64,000 nt of DNA, from positions 3,540,025-3,604,024 of the forward strand of contig NZ_CH672376.1 in assembly GCF_000153105.1 (NCBI RefSeq), in the 5' to 3' direction. A program made the translations under genes and the position numbers. Positions 19,084 through 28,056 of this stretch are shown here, piece by piece. Below the pieces are notes generated by a model that was not told the DNA's origin, ran no database searches, and saw only the letters and a program-made list of their open reading frames with translations. Source of the stretch: Blastopirellula marina DSM 3645 (lineage in GTDB: Bacteria; Planctomycetota; Planctomycetia; Pirellulales; Pirellulaceae). How positions within the stretch are numbered: position 1 is the first letter of the stretch; the number at the start of each line of letters is the position of its first letter.

Positions 19084-20547
19084 ATGCACCGCATTATTCT
19101 CACACTGTTGACAGTTTGCCTGTGCGCCAGCGTTGCGATCGCCCAGTCGACCGAGCAGAGCAAATACTACCGGACCACGACCTTCGAGATCCCCGAAGAT
19201 ATCGTGCTGGAAGCCGGCGGACTGGACTTTCTGCCTAATGGCGAACTCGCGGTATCGACGCGGCGCGGCGACATTTATCGGGTGACCCATCCCTTCTCGG
19301 CCGATCCGGCGAAAGAGTCCGAATTTGAGCCGTTCGCCAGCGGACTGCACGAAGTGCTCGGAATCGCCGCGCGCGATGGCTGGCTTTACGCGACGCAGCG
19401 ATGCGAGATCTCTCGCTTGAAAGATGAAGATGGGGATGGTCGCGCCGATCTGTTTGAGACGGTCGCCGTGCCGTGGGAAATCAACGGCGACTATCACGAA
19501 TACGCGTTCGGATCGAAGTTCGACAAAGATGGTTACATTTGGGCGCCGCTCTGCTTGACCGGATCCTTCTCGAGCCAGGTCCCCTTCCGCGGCTGGTGCT
19601 TCCGAATTTCGGCCGATGGCGAAGTGATCCCGACGGTGAGCGGCATTCGCAGTCCCGGCGGCATCGGCATCAACGCCCACGGCGATGTTTTCTACACCGA
19701 CAATCAAGGTCCCTGGAATGGAACCTGCGGCCTAAAACACCTAGAGGCTGGCAAGTTTATGGGGCATCCCGGCGGCAATCGTTGGTATGATCTCGCGCCC
19801 AACATGGGGCCCGAGCCGAAGGCGCCCGAGAGCGGCAGCCGCTTTCATCTTGAAGCGGAGAAAATCCCCGAGTATCTCCCCGCCGCGGTCCTCTTTCCTT
19901 ACGACAAGATGGGCAAGTCGGCCAGCGGAGTTGAGTTGGATCGCTCTGGCGGCAAGTTCGGGCCGTTCGCCGATCAGATGCTGGTCGGCGATCAGTCTCA
20001 CAGCACCGTGATGCGCGTCTTTATGGAAAAGATAAACGGACGCTACCAAGGCGTTTGTTTTCCGTTTCTCGAGGGAATCGCCTCCGGCACGCTGCCGCTG
20101 TTGATGAGCGACTCTGGCAGTCTGTTTGTGGGCGGCACCAACCGCGGTTGGGGTTCGCGCGGCAGCGCCCCGTATTCGTTGGAACGGATCGAGTGGACTG
20201 GCGAGACTCCATTTGAAATCGAAGAGATGCGCGCCCAGCCCGACGGCTTTGAGCTGGAGTTCACCATGGCCTACGACGCAAAGTCGGCCATGTCGCCCGA
20301 CTCGTACCAGCTGACCACCTACACCTACATTTACCAATCGAGCTACGGCAGCCCCGAAGTCGATCACACTGAACCCAAGATCACGCGAATCGAAAAGATC
20401 AACGACAAAACGGTGCGGCTTACCATTGACGGCTTGCAGAAGGGTCACGTCCACGAGTTGCACTCGCCCGGCGTGCGCAGCGCCACAGGCGAAAAACTGT
20501 GGCACGACGTCGCCTACTACACGCTGAATCAGATCCCGAAGAAGTAA
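19084..20547 (+). CDS. Secreted beta-propeller protein, sorbosone/glucose dehydrogenase-like
   Basis: A 487-residue exported protein starting at ATG 19084, where a signal peptide ([20 protein letters not shown]) begins. The remainder has propeller-type repeats: [32 protein letters not shown] calcium-binding sequence, and [20 protein letters not shown]. This pattern is seen in soluble glucose/sorbosone dehydrogenase-like proteins of planctomycetes. A C-terminal beta domain (about 390-487) follows. The gene is close behind the five-haem cytochrome, so an oxidase or dehydrogenase pair is plausible. I see no residue pattern that fixes a substrate. Confidence 0.7.
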   Translation: MHRIILTLLTVCLCASVAIAQSTEQSKYYRTTTFEIPEDIVLEAGGLDFLPNGELAVSTRRGDIYRVTHPFSADPAKESEFEPFASGLHEVLGIAARDGWLYATQRCEISRLKDEDGDGRADLFETVAVPWEINGDYHEYAFGSKFDKDGYIWAPLCLTGSFSSQVPFRGWCFRISADGEVIPTVSGIRSPGGIGINAHGDVFYTDNQGPWNGTCGLKHLEAGKFMGHPGGNRWYDLAPNMGPEPKAPESGSRFHLEAEKIPEYLPAAVLFPYDKMGKSASGVELDRSGGKFGPFADQMLVGDQSHSTVMRVFMEKINGRYQGVCFPFLEGIASGTLPLLMSDSGSLFVGGTNRGWGSRGSAPYSLERIEWTGETPFEIEEMRAQPDGFELEFTMAYDAKSAMSPDSYQLTTYTYIYQSSYGSPEVDHTEPKITRIEKINDKTVRLTIDGLQKGHVHELHSPGVRSATGEKLWHDVAYYTLNQIPKK

Positions 20548-20553
20548 CCAAGA

Positions 20554-20581
20554 TGTAGGTCAGGTCTTGGCCTGACCTACA
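20554..20581. terminator. Bidirectional hairpin between convergent genes
   Basis: TGTAGGTCAGG (20554-20564) pairs perfectly with CCTGACCTACA (20571-20581) across a 6-nt loop. It has no U-tract, but its position between convergent stops fits termination. Confidence 0.6.
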
Positions 20582-20605
20582 CGGAACGAGGCTCCGCGAT
20601 CCCCG

Positions 20606-21037
20606 TTAGTCGGTCAGCTTAAAGTCCTTTTCAACCTGCGAGTCCGACTCTGTGATATCAATCTCCAGGTCCGACGTTTCCGCATGCGAATACTTGGTTG
20701 GAATGATTTGCGCCCCCTTCGGGGTTGATGAGGAAACGCTCGCAGGATCAACTCCCTCGGGTATCGCCTCCATGGCGACAACCACGACCTTATATCGTCC
20801 GACTTCCAACCCCTGATCAGGAGCGGTCTCGTAACGGCCATCGACTAAGTTTGCGCTCACCGCTTTGCCTTGGGTGGTTTCGACGGGAGAAAACCCAATG
20901 GTGCCGGTGGTCACCGGTTGGCCGTTGTACTCGACGGCGCCGGATACGGGAACCTGCTTAGGTCCAGCATTCCCCGAACAGCCCGACAACAACGATGCCG
21001 CCAAAATAATCGCCAAGAAACTTGGTGGATACCACAT
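20606..21037 (-). CDS. Small lipoprotein with carboxypeptidase-regulatory-like fold
   Basis: A 143-residue lipoprotein. I place the start at ATG 21037 because the next residues form a lipoprotein signal ending LLSGC; an upstream in-frame start at 21073 adds 12 poorly placed residues. The mature part reads VPVSGAVEYNGQPVTTGTIGF, the start of a beta-sandwich domain often annotated in planctomycetes as carboxypeptidase-regulatory-like. Function is unknown. The gene is downstream of the DUF1559 gene, a common pairing in this phylum, with a hairpin between them. Confidence 0.75.
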   Translation of the reverse strand: MWYPPSFLAIILAASLLSGCSGNAGPKQVPVSGAVEYNGQPVTTGTIGFSPVETTQGKAVSANLVDGRYETAPDQGLEVGRYKVVVVAMEAIPEGVDPASVSSSTPKGAQIIPTKYSHAETSDLEIDITESDSQVEKDFKLTD

Positions 21038-21103
21038 GAGAGAACCTGTTATGTAATAAAAGTCCCGGGCCACAGCTGCGGGATGAAGAACCAGAAACCC
21101 TTC

Positions 21104-21129
21104 TGAACCTGCCTACATCGGCAGGTTCA
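21104..21129 (-). terminator. Hairpin downstream of DUF1559 gene
   Basis: TGAACCTGCC (21104-21113) and GGCAGGTTCA (21120-21129) form a perfect 10-bp stem with a 6-nt loop, about 30 bp past the stop. Confidence 0.6.
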
Positions 21130-21160
21130 ACTTGTAACCATCGCCATCAGGGCCCGCTTG

Positions 21161-22168
21161 TTAATACTCGCCAAGCGTTTCGCCGCCCCCTTTGGTGCCT
21201 AACCGGTTGAACGTGATGATATTGATCGTCTCACCGAGAAAGCGGCAAGACCCGTCCGCCGATAAGAACAAGGCGCCGCCGGGATGCAGACTGCTAAAGC
21301 TGCGGTCGTAGTAGCTTGCGAGCGACGCGCCGTACGCCGCGGTTCGCGTGTCGCTGTTGATGCCTTTGATGGTCGATCCTAGCGAGAAGCCTTCCATCCA
21401 GTGCCCCAACTGCCAGATATTTCCGTTCTTCGCAGTGGTGCGTTGCTCCCCAACGGCGAGAGTATTAGAGGTTCCGTCCGTTACATCCCGAAACCGGATG
21501 GCGCTGGCTCGCATCACAAACATTCCGGGGGATGTTTTCCCACTAGCGCCGTTATGGTCGTTCGAAGCGCCCACAATCGTACAACCGGTGGTCAGAGCAC
21601 AGGGGCTCGTGGCGGTCGTCGTCGAGCCGGTCGCCGCTGGCCCTGCACAGCCAAAATAACTGGACATCGGACCGGTGTACTTGGGCGTATTGGTCCAGGG
21701 ACTAGTTGTCGAAGTCAGAGATCCGCCTGGATCGCTAGGGCACTGAAAACCAGAGATGGTTGTCGTAACGGCCGACAAACCTTCCGCTTTCGTCGCCCAC
21801 GCACTACTTCCTGACCCAGCGATAAATACGCCGCTCGTTCCCATCTCCGTCTTCATCTGATCGTAGATCGCGCTCTGTTCGATGAAGGGGAGCAGAAATC
21901 CGCGCCAGTTGTAGACCGACGCGCCGGTACTTGGGCCATCTCCCCAGTTCACCGTGGTAGGAAGCGTTCCCCCATAGGGAAAAACCAAAAATGTATCGTG
22001 ATAGTTGTGCAACCCGAGACCAATTTGCTTCAGATTGTTCGTGCATTGCATCCGCCGCGCCGCTTCCCGCGCTTGTTGCACCGCTGGCAAGAGCAACGCG
22101 ATCAAGACGCCGATAATCGCAATCACCACTAAGAGTTCCACCAGCGTAAATCCACTTGGCTTTTTCAT
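21161..22168 (-). CDS. DUF1559 pseudopilin-like protein
   Basis: A 335-residue planctomycete DUF1559 protein. The N-terminus is a type IV pilin-like signal (GFTLVELLVVIAIIGVLIAL) with the Glu5-equivalent Glu and a GF processing site, followed by AVQQAREAARRMQCTNNLKQI. The C-terminus has the family's HPGGALFLSADGS motif. It is probably exported by a type II secretion-like system and anchored by the N-terminal helix. These proteins occur in many copies per planctomycete genome and their precise role is not known. It follows the GntR/LacI-type regulator by 70 bp on the same strand. Confidence 0.92.
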   Translation of the reverse strand: MKKPSGFTLVELLVVIAIIGVLIALLLPAVQQAREAARRMQCTNNLKQIGLGLHNYHDTFLVFPYGGTLPTTVNWGDGPSTGASVYNWRGFLLPFIEQSAIYDQMKTEMGTSGVFIAGSGSSAWATKAEGLSAVTTTISGFQCPSDPGGSLTSTTSPWTNTPKYTGPMSSYFGCAGPAATGSTTTATSPCALTTGCTIVGASNDHNGASGKTSPGMFVMRASAIRFRDVTDGTSNTLAVGEQRTTAKNGNIWQLGHWMEGFSLGSTIKGINSDTRTAAYGASLASYYDRSFSSLHPGGALFLSADGSCRFLGETINIITFNRLGTKGGGETLGEY

Positions 22169-22238
22169 AACATCGCCTCAATAACAGATTAGATTGATGA
22201 TCGAATAGGAATGGAAATTAGGCAGTTGCATGCGACCG

Positions 22239-23306
22239 CTAGGCGGTGGGCTCGCATAGTTTGACCGATAGACGAATGACCGTTTCAGGAATAGGACCTT
22301 GGGCTTGCTCCACGAGTAGTTCAGCGAGTTGTGAGCCGATCGATTCCGAAGAATCGACCGCCCGAATGGACGCCCAAGGCAACTTGGCCTGATTTCGACT
22401 GTAGACGTCGGACAGCACGATCGGAATATTTCGAATGCTGGCGCTTTTGGATTGCCGCAGCGATTTCGCAGCCGCTTCGGCGATGGGCTGTGATCGGCAG
22501 ACTAAACCAGTCGCCTGATGCGTGTGAGCCAACTCATGCGTCGCATGCTGAATCGCCAGTTCGTCGGCCGGCAGGAAGCGTATCGTCAAATCGTTAGGGT
22601 GCATTCCCAACTCGGAGGCCGTGTTCCAGATGGAATCCATAAAGGAATGATCCCCAGGCAACACTTGGCTCCGCATCAAGACGCCCATTTTGCGCACCCC
22701 TGCTTCGTACAACGAAGTGATGAGCAACTTTCCGGTCTGAACGTGGTCACGATCCACCGAAGGCAACAGATGAATGGAAGGAAAACGGGAACCGAAAATT
22801 ACTGTGGGAAATCCGCTTGCTTCGAACAAGCGCTGGGAGGTCAATGAAGACCGAGCCAGGATAAAACCTTCCGCCTGCCGCGAACCGGCCGACTTCGCGA
22901 TCAATTCATTCACCCAGTCCAAGTCGTCGCTGCTGGGAAGGTGATTGAATTCAATTTCCGCGTCCGGCAGCACGCTGCGAATACCAACGATGACCCCATC
23001 GGCCATCAGACCTTCCGTCGAGAGATATGACTTATTTACCACCAAGTGAACCCGATCGATGGCTCGGTTCGTCTTGGCATGGAGACCTTCCGCGACAAAC
23101 GTACCCCGTTTCTGACGGCGATTGAGAACATTCCGTTGCACTAACAGCTGCATCGCCCGCGTCGCCGCTGCGGCGCTCACCCCTAGCATCCGAGCAGCGT
23201 CGGCCGTACCCAAATAAGGGTCGCCGGGCTCCAATCCTCGACCGGAAATATCGGCCAGGATCTGCTCAGACAACTGAATTACGCGGGGGATTTTCGTACC
23301 GTCCAT
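22239..23306 (-). CDS. GntR-type HTH / LacI-type sensor transcriptional regulator
   Basis: A 355-residue regulator. Residues 1-70 carry a winged helix of GntR character (YLGTADAARMLGVSAAAATRAMQLL, then a KRGTFVAEG wing). Residues about 80-355 follow the LacI/periplasmic-binding-protein sensor fold (VHLVVNKSYLSTEGLMADGVIVGI, IHLLPSVDRDHVQTGKLL), as in AraR- or XylR-type sugar regulators. The ligand is unknown but probably a carbohydrate. A perfect 9-bp inverted repeat lies just upstream of the start and is a candidate autoregulatory operator. The DUF1559 and lipoprotein genes follow on the same strand. Confidence 0.82.
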   Translation of the reverse strand: MDGTKIPRVIQLSEQILADISGRGLEPGDPYLGTADAARMLGVSAAAATRAMQLLVQRNVLNRRQKRGTFVAEGLHAKTNRAIDRVHLVVNKSYLSTEGLMADGVIVGIRSVLPDAEIEFNHLPSSDDLDWVNELIAKSAGSRQAEGFILARSSLTSQRLFEASGFPTVIFGSRFPSIHLLPSVDRDHVQTGKLLITSLYEAGVRKMGVLMRSQVLPGDHSFMDSIWNTASELGMHPNDLTIRFLPADELAIQHATHELAHTHQATGLVCRSQPIAEAAAKSLRQSKSASIRNIPIVLSDVYSRNQAKLPWASIRAVDSSESIGSQLAELLVEQAQGPIPETVIRLSVKLCEPTA

Positions 23307-23326
23307 ATGAGTAAATTAATCCTATT

Positions 23327-23354
23327 TTTAGAAATTGCAATATTTATTTCTAAA
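23327..23354. promoter_or_regulatory. Candidate operator of the GntR/LacI-type regulator
   Basis: TTTAGAAAT, ten bases, ATTTCTAAA: perfect 9-bp arms in an AT-rich patch 21 bp before the regulator start. The arms are 19 bp apart centre to centre, about two helix turns, which suits a dimer. Confidence 0.55.
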
Positions 23355-23898
23355 GACGCTGAAATTATTTCCGTTGTTACCGAAACTACATTTCGACCAC
23401 GTTAGAGAGGTCTTTACTTCATATGAAGCTCCATTAGCCCTCAATTCGCCTTTATCGGATGCGAACGAGATGATGAGATCGAACGCGCTTTTCGATAAGA
23501 AATTCTGGCTTCCAGGGCTCCTTGTCGCAGCTCTTGGATTGTCCTCCATGGCCTCGGGCCTCGCCGCTCTCACGGCTTGCCGAAACGCTCGATACCGTGC
23601 GAACGAGAGGTGCGCACGCACGTGGAGATCCCGGTTCGGCTGCCTCGGATCGAGCTCAGATCAGACGTCGGCGTCGATCTCGCTTGGCCCCGGCAGTCAA
23701 TTGGGATTCGATGGCAGCCGAACTTGGGACCATAAGCGGATGGTCCCAGCGGGGAACAGCTCTTGTGTCGCGTGAGAGAAAGCGCCCGACGTTGGACTTG
23801 GCTGCTTGAGTCGGAAGTTGCGTCGATGCCCCGAACGATCGCTCCGGCCGCTTTCAGGTTTCAGTCGCGAACCTAAACCGACGGCGACAAAGAGGCGA
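23355..23898. other. Gene-poor stretch with one hairpin
   Basis: Short overlapping frames exist on both strands, but none shows domain, signal or ribosome-site support. The only structure I see is a perfect 9-bp hairpin at 23725-23748 (TGGGACCAT / ATGGTCCCA, 6-nt loop). Just after it is a segment reading RERKRPTLDLAA in one frame, which could be a dispersed-repeat remnant. Confidence 0.5.
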
Positions 23899-24795
23899 CT
23901 AGCGAGCTGCCGGCGCTGCGGTTGACGTTAGCTCAGCCGGCGTACGTAGATCGACCACACCGGCCGCGATTTGCGATTCTTGCAGGGCCAACAGCATCCC
24001 GATTTTTTGCGCGGCGCTGTTCTCGTGCGCTCGTTCGACGCCGGGGGCGCTGCCCCACATCAGATGCGCACCGTCGGTGGTATGCAGCTCATAGAGATTG
24101 TGACCATCCTCGGAAGCAGCAGCGACAATTCGATGAAAATTCAACCGCGACCAGACGCTGCCCAGCGAGTCAGCAATGCGGGCCGCTTCGGTGATGCGAA
24201 CGTCTCCCCACTCGTTGCCGGGCTTCTTGGTTCCATCCGGAGCGACGCCGCCGAGATTAATGCGCGGGAAGCTTTTGCGATTCGCTTCGAGAAATCCGTT
24301 GCCGCGGCCAGGCAAAATCACCCCTTGGCTGTCAACCGGGATTAAACCCCAATCGGCGTCATCGATTTTCATTTTGACTTCGACCATCGCCACCGGTCGC
24401 CGGTATTGGATATCGACCAGAACTTTGGTCGGGTAATACTTGACGACACGCTCGACCGATTGGACCCAAGGGTTTTCGGCCGCTTCCACCGCTGCAGCGA
24501 TTCGTTGGGTCAGATCGCGGTCACGGACGTCAAACGGCTTGTCATCCACAAACAGGACGTCAGCGATTTGCTGCAGCACCCCTTCGGCGATCCACTTTGG
24601 CGGCGCCGAAAACGAAATCCGCTCTTTCGTAACCAAGTAGACCTTGTCATCGGTCTGCGACTTAATCGACCGAGACAGCGCGTAGGCGCCCCCAATGAAG
24701 AGGATCACCATCAAGGCGCAAATCCAAAGCTGGCGCCCTAGCGGATCGGCAAGACCCAGTCGCGTAGGCGCGGCGTTTCGCGATGGACGATTCAC
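23899..24795 (-). CDS. FtsQ/DivIB-like single-pass membrane protein
   Basis: A 298-residue protein with one membrane helix (about 26-45, LWICALMVILFIGGAYAL) and an outer domain. A POTRA/FtsQ-like stretch is visible as NPWVQSVERVVKYYPTKVLV followed by RRPVAMVEV, the pattern typical of FtsQ (preceded here by DLTQRIAAAVEA). A DxxGVILP-like turn (VDSQGVILPG) also fits FtsQ. The start is GTG with GGGAG nine bases upstream. It is 218 bp downstream of a murB-like gene on the same strand, as in dcw clusters. Planctomycetes lack FtsZ, so a division role must differ from the textbook one. Confidence 0.65.
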   Translation of the reverse strand: MNRPSRNAAPTRLGLADPLGRQLWICALMVILFIGGAYALSRSIKSQTDDKVYLVTKERISFSAPPKWIAEGVLQQIADVLFVDDKPFDVRDRDLTQRIAAAVEAAENPWVQSVERVVKYYPTKVLVDIQYRRPVAMVEVKMKIDDADWGLIPVDSQGVILPGRGNGFLEANRKSFPRINLGGVAPDGTKKPGNEWGDVRITEAARIADSLGSVWSRLNFHRIVAAASEDGHNLYELHTTDGAHLMWGSAPGVERAHENSAAQKIGMLLALQESQIAAGVVDLRTPAELTSTAAPAAR

Positions 24796-25013
24796 CCCTC
24801 GTTGCTCCCTGCTGGTAGAGAAAAGACTGGCCCTTCAGTTCCCGTCGGCGCAGACGCGCCCACCAATCGAACCTTAGTCTTGTGATCGGCCTTCCGATCT
24901 CACGAACATTAGATCATCCAGACGAGAATCTAACGGAGGATGCGTTCCCCTTACAGCAGATCAGCGCCAAGTTGGCGATCGTTCGGATACGATCGCCAAC
25001 CGGCAGTCTGGCA

Positions 25014-25892
25014 TTACCAAATCGTGACGCCGTTTTTCAGCTCAATTCCAAAGACTTCATGCACGCGGCTGCGGACCAATTCCATCAGCTGCAGCACATC
25101 CGTCGCTTTGGCGCCAGCAGCCGCAACCACAAAGTTGGCGTTACGATCTGACAGCCGCACCGCGCCGACCGAAGCGTCGCGAAGTCCCGCCTGTTCGATC
25201 AAGCTAGCAGCGCTGACGTCGGCCGGATTCCGAAAGAGGATGGAGATGTTCTGCTCCGGCAGCGGCTCGGCGGCTCGTTTGACGATCCACTGCTTTTGCA
25301 TGCGCCGGGTCAACTCGGCGGCGTCCCCATTTTCGAGCTTCAGCGCGGCGCCCAGGATCACAAATTCGTCTAAATTGCTCTCGCGATACGAAAACCGGAG
25401 CTCGCCGGCGCCGCATTTTCGAACTTCCCCTTCCGTGGTCATGACGTCGACGCTGGTCGCCCAGCGTCCGATGTCTTCGCCGTTGTTGCCTGCATTTCCC
25501 CGCAATGCGCCGCCGATAGTGCCGGGGATGCCGACCAGCGATTCTAGTCCGGCCAGGCCAAGACCGACCGTCGTCGAGACCACGTTGGCCAGTCGGGCGC
25601 CTCCGCCGCATTGCACGACGGCGCCGTTGACTTCGATGTTGGTAAACGAAGGATGGCTCAAACGGACGACGACGCCTGAGATCGCCTCGTCACGGATCAA
25701 CAGGTTCGATCCGCCGCCGAGCAAACGGACCGGCTTGTCCTGCTCGCGGCAACGCTTTAGCAGCGCGGCAAGTTCCGTAACGTTGTTGGGTTCGGCAAAG
25801 TATTCCGCCGCTCCGCCGATTCGCAGCCAAGCATACGAGGCCAGCGGCTCTTGCGTGCGTACAAAATGCTCAAATCCTTGGCAAAAATCCAT
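25014..25892 (-). CDS. murB: MurB-like FAD-binding protein, probable UDP-MurNAc dehydrogenase homologue
   Basis: A 292-residue MurB-family flavoprotein. The FAD-binding part is clear: LLGGGSNLLIRD (about 58-69), GIPGTIGGALRGNAG (121-135) and SYRES with Arg170. The family reaction is NADPH reduction of UDP-GlcNAc-enolpyruvate to UDP-MurNAc. Two usual catalytic positions look altered. The Ser/Cys of the G-S/C-x-F-K/R-N-P motif is Ile218 (SILFRNP), and the C-terminal L-x-P-E-V reads LKNGV, with Gly288 for the acidic residue. The protein may be a divergent enzyme or an inactive paralogue. It is paired with the FtsQ-like gene. Confidence 0.8.
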   Translation of the reverse strand: MDFCQGFEHFVRTQEPLASYAWLRIGGAAEYFAEPNNVTELAALLKRCREQDKPVRLLGGGSNLLIRDEAISGVVVRLSHPSFTNIEVNGAVVQCGGGARLANVVSTTVGLGLAGLESLVGIPGTIGGALRGNAGNNGEDIGRWATSVDVMTTEGEVRKCGAGELRFSYRESNLDEFVILGAALKLENGDAAELTRRMQKQWIVKRAAEPLPEQNISILFRNPADVSAASLIEQAGLRDASVGAVRLSDRNANFVVAAAGAKATDVLQLMELVRSRVHEVFGIELKNGVTIW

Positions 25893-26061
25893 GTGAAGTC
25901 GTTCCTTAGCTTGCTAGCGCTCCGCCATCATCTTTCCAGCGGTCCATTAAACCGGTCCGCGGCGTCGTTGACAATGTCGCTGACGCCCAGCAATTGCACC
26001 GCGCGAAGCATCGGTTTACGCTAATTAGAACCAATTCCAAACCCACCAACGGACATCGCCC

Positions 26062-26973
26062 ATGAATTCCCCCTCCAGTGACGATCCGCAATCCCGCTAT
26101 TCTCGCCGATCTTTGCTAGCCGCGGCCGTCGTCGGCGCCGCCGCATCTTCGGTGGGTGGTAAGGTCCGGGCCGACGAGGAGAAATCGACCGTCGGTGTAA
26201 AAAATGGCCGAATCAATCAGTCGATCGTGCCGTGGTGCTTTAGCCCGATGACGCTCGCAGAGTTGGCGCCGCACGCGGTTCGCTTGGGGATGAAGTCGAT
26301 CGAATTGGTGCAGCCGGCCGATTTTCCGATTTTGAAAAAGCATGGTCTCGTCTGTGCATTAACCAGCTCGCACGGATTTGTAAAAGGTTGGAACGATGTC
26401 GCCAACCATGACTTCTGCCGCGAGAAAATGACCTCGGCCATCAACGCGACCGCCGACGCCCAGTTTCCGGCCGTCATCACCTTTAGCGGGATGCGCGGCG
26501 AGTTGACCGATGAAGAAGGGAAACGCAACATGGTCGCCGGGCTCAAGACGATCATGGGCTTGGCCGAAAAGCGGGGAGTCAACATTTGCATCGAACCGCT
26601 CAACACCCGCGTGGATGTCCACATGAAAGGGCATCCCGGCTATCAGTGCGATACGATCGAATGGGCGGTCGACGTGTGCGACGCCGTCGGATCGCCGCGG
26701 CTGAAAATCTTGTTCGACATCTACCATACGCAGATCATGGAAGGGGACGTGATTACGCGGATCGGCCAGTACCAAGATTACATCGGCCACTACCACACCG
26801 CAGGCGTCCCCGGCCGCAATGAGCTGGATGACCAGCAAGAGCTGAATTATCCAGCCATCATGAAAGCGATCGTCGCAACCGGTTACACCGGATACGTCGG
26901 CCAAGAATTCATTCCGAAAAACAAAGACATGATCGCTTCGCTGGAAGCGGCCGTGCAACTTTGCGATGTCTAA
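26062..26973 (+). CDS. Tat-exported sugar isomerase/epimerase-like TIM barrel (hydroxypyruvate isomerase family)
   Basis: A 303-residue protein beginning with a twin-arginine signal (SRRSLLAAAVVGAAASS). The mature part is an AP-endonuclease-2-type TIM barrel close to hydroxypyruvate isomerase: NQSIVPWCFSPMTL, GVNICIEPLNTRVD, ILFDIYHTQIMEGD, and GHYHTAGVPGRNELD. It carries His, Glu and Asp residues at the usual metal-site strands. Family members interconvert small hydroxy-aldehydes and sugars. Tat export places this one outside the cytoplasm, so its true substrate is uncertain. It appears to be monocistronic. Confidence 0.82.
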   Translation: MNSPSSDDPQSRYSRRSLLAAAVVGAAASSVGGKVRADEEKSTVGVKNGRINQSIVPWCFSPMTLAELAPHAVRLGMKSIELVQPADFPILKKHGLVCALTSSHGFVKGWNDVANHDFCREKMTSAINATADAQFPAVITFSGMRGELTDEEGKRNMVAGLKTIMGLAEKRGVNICIEPLNTRVDVHMKGHPGYQCDTIEWAVDVCDAVGSPRLKILFDIYHTQIMEGDVITRIGQYQDYIGHYHTAGVPGRNELDDQQELNYPAIMKAIVATGYTGYVGQEFIPKNKDMIASLEAAVQLCDV

Positions 26974-26977
26974 GACG

Positions 26978-27808
26978 TTATCGCCGGCGGGACCGCTGGC
27001 GTGCTCGCTTTAAGAAATTCGGCTTCGCGACAGCGCCGCCGTGCGGCGCGTCGGTGCGTGCGTTTCGCGGCCAAGAGTGCGCCTCGGTGCACATCGCCGA
27101 CGCAAAAATGTCTTCTTTCGCCAGGTAACGACTCCACGCGTTGGGTTCGTTAAGCGCGCACAGCACGGCCGAATTCAGTTCGTACAGATTGCCGTCGAGA
27201 CCTTGGTCGACCAAGGCGCGCTGCAATGCGCCGGAGACTCCCATCGTCGCCGCTTTCGCCGCTCGATCAATCGGGATCTGTCCATCCACTTGCTCGGCTG
27301 CGATCGACTCCGCCGCCGTTTCGCAGGCATCCTGATCGAAAGAATGAACTCCAGCGCAAACCAACGGTCGCGCCGGGTAAACCATACAAGCGCCGTCCGC
27401 GCCAAGGAGCCCGCACCCTAGACGCTTGGTTTTCGTTTCTTCGCGCGTCATCATCGCACGCCGCAGCGTTAACTTTTGCAGGCGCTCACGTATTGCGGCG
27501 ACTTGCTCTGGCGACAGACACTGCAAAATATATTCCGCCGCCGCGATCGCTTCGAGCCCAGTGACGTCGATCGCGACCGTAAAACAGCAGGCCGAGCAAC
27601 CTTGACGACAGGCGCGTAGCGGCGCCGTCAGATTCTCGGTCAGCGGATCGGGCTGCACGCCGCGCAGCGTATCAATGACGTCGAGCGATTCTCCCTGCTT
27701 TAGACTAGTGATCAGCTGAGGAAGTTCGCCCTTGACACGCGCAACCGCCGCTTCAAATGCGCGGCGTGCGTCGCCTCCAGACTGAATCTCTTGAATCAGG
27801 GAACTCAT
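26978..27808 (-). CDS. YkgJ-type cysteine-cluster protein
   Basis: A 276-residue protein with a CRQGCSACCFTVAID motif in the N-terminal half and later Cys residues (CGLLGADGACMVYPARPLVCAG). This is the zinc/iron-sulfur-cluster-like pattern of the YkgJ/UPF0153 family. Biochemical function is unknown. I start at ATG 27808 (MSSLIQEI), since the 50 residues upstream in frame look non-coding; ATG 27853 is an alternative. The tail is Arg/Lys-rich (KRARQRSRRR). The cinA-like gene starts divergently 249 bp away. Confidence 0.75.
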   Translation of the reverse strand: MSSLIQEIQSGGDARRAFEAAVARVKGELPQLITSLKQGESLDVIDTLRGVQPDPLTENLTAPLRACRQGCSACCFTVAIDVTGLEAIAAAEYILQCLSPEQVAAIRERLQKLTLRRAMMTREETKTKRLGCGLLGADGACMVYPARPLVCAGVHSFDQDACETAAESIAAEQVDGQIPIDRAAKAATMGVSGALQRALVDQGLDGNLYELNSAVLCALNEPNAWSRYLAKEDIFASAMCTEAHSWPRNARTDAPHGGAVAKPNFLKRARQRSRRR

Positions 27809-28056
27809 ACCAGTCGCTTGGGCGGGGGGAGAAAAAACGAAGCTGCCGTTCATGATCGCTACTGGTAAACTTCGGCCGGTCGCGTGATCGCGCGCAATAA
27901 AATAGAGGGTCGAAGCGTCTGATTTGCAATTCTCGCTGCACGCAGTAGCGCTTTGCAAAAGTTTGCCGGTCAGGCCGTTCCTTCGGCTTGTCAGGAATGG
28001 CGAGCTGGCGGAAACTTTGACTACCCCAACTTCCAGGACCTTCCGGAAACTTCCCC

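Noticed and set aside
23335..23809. Plus-strand frames of 146 and 95 residues
   Set aside because: Overlapping, no ribosome site or domain; probably chance frames or repeat remnants.
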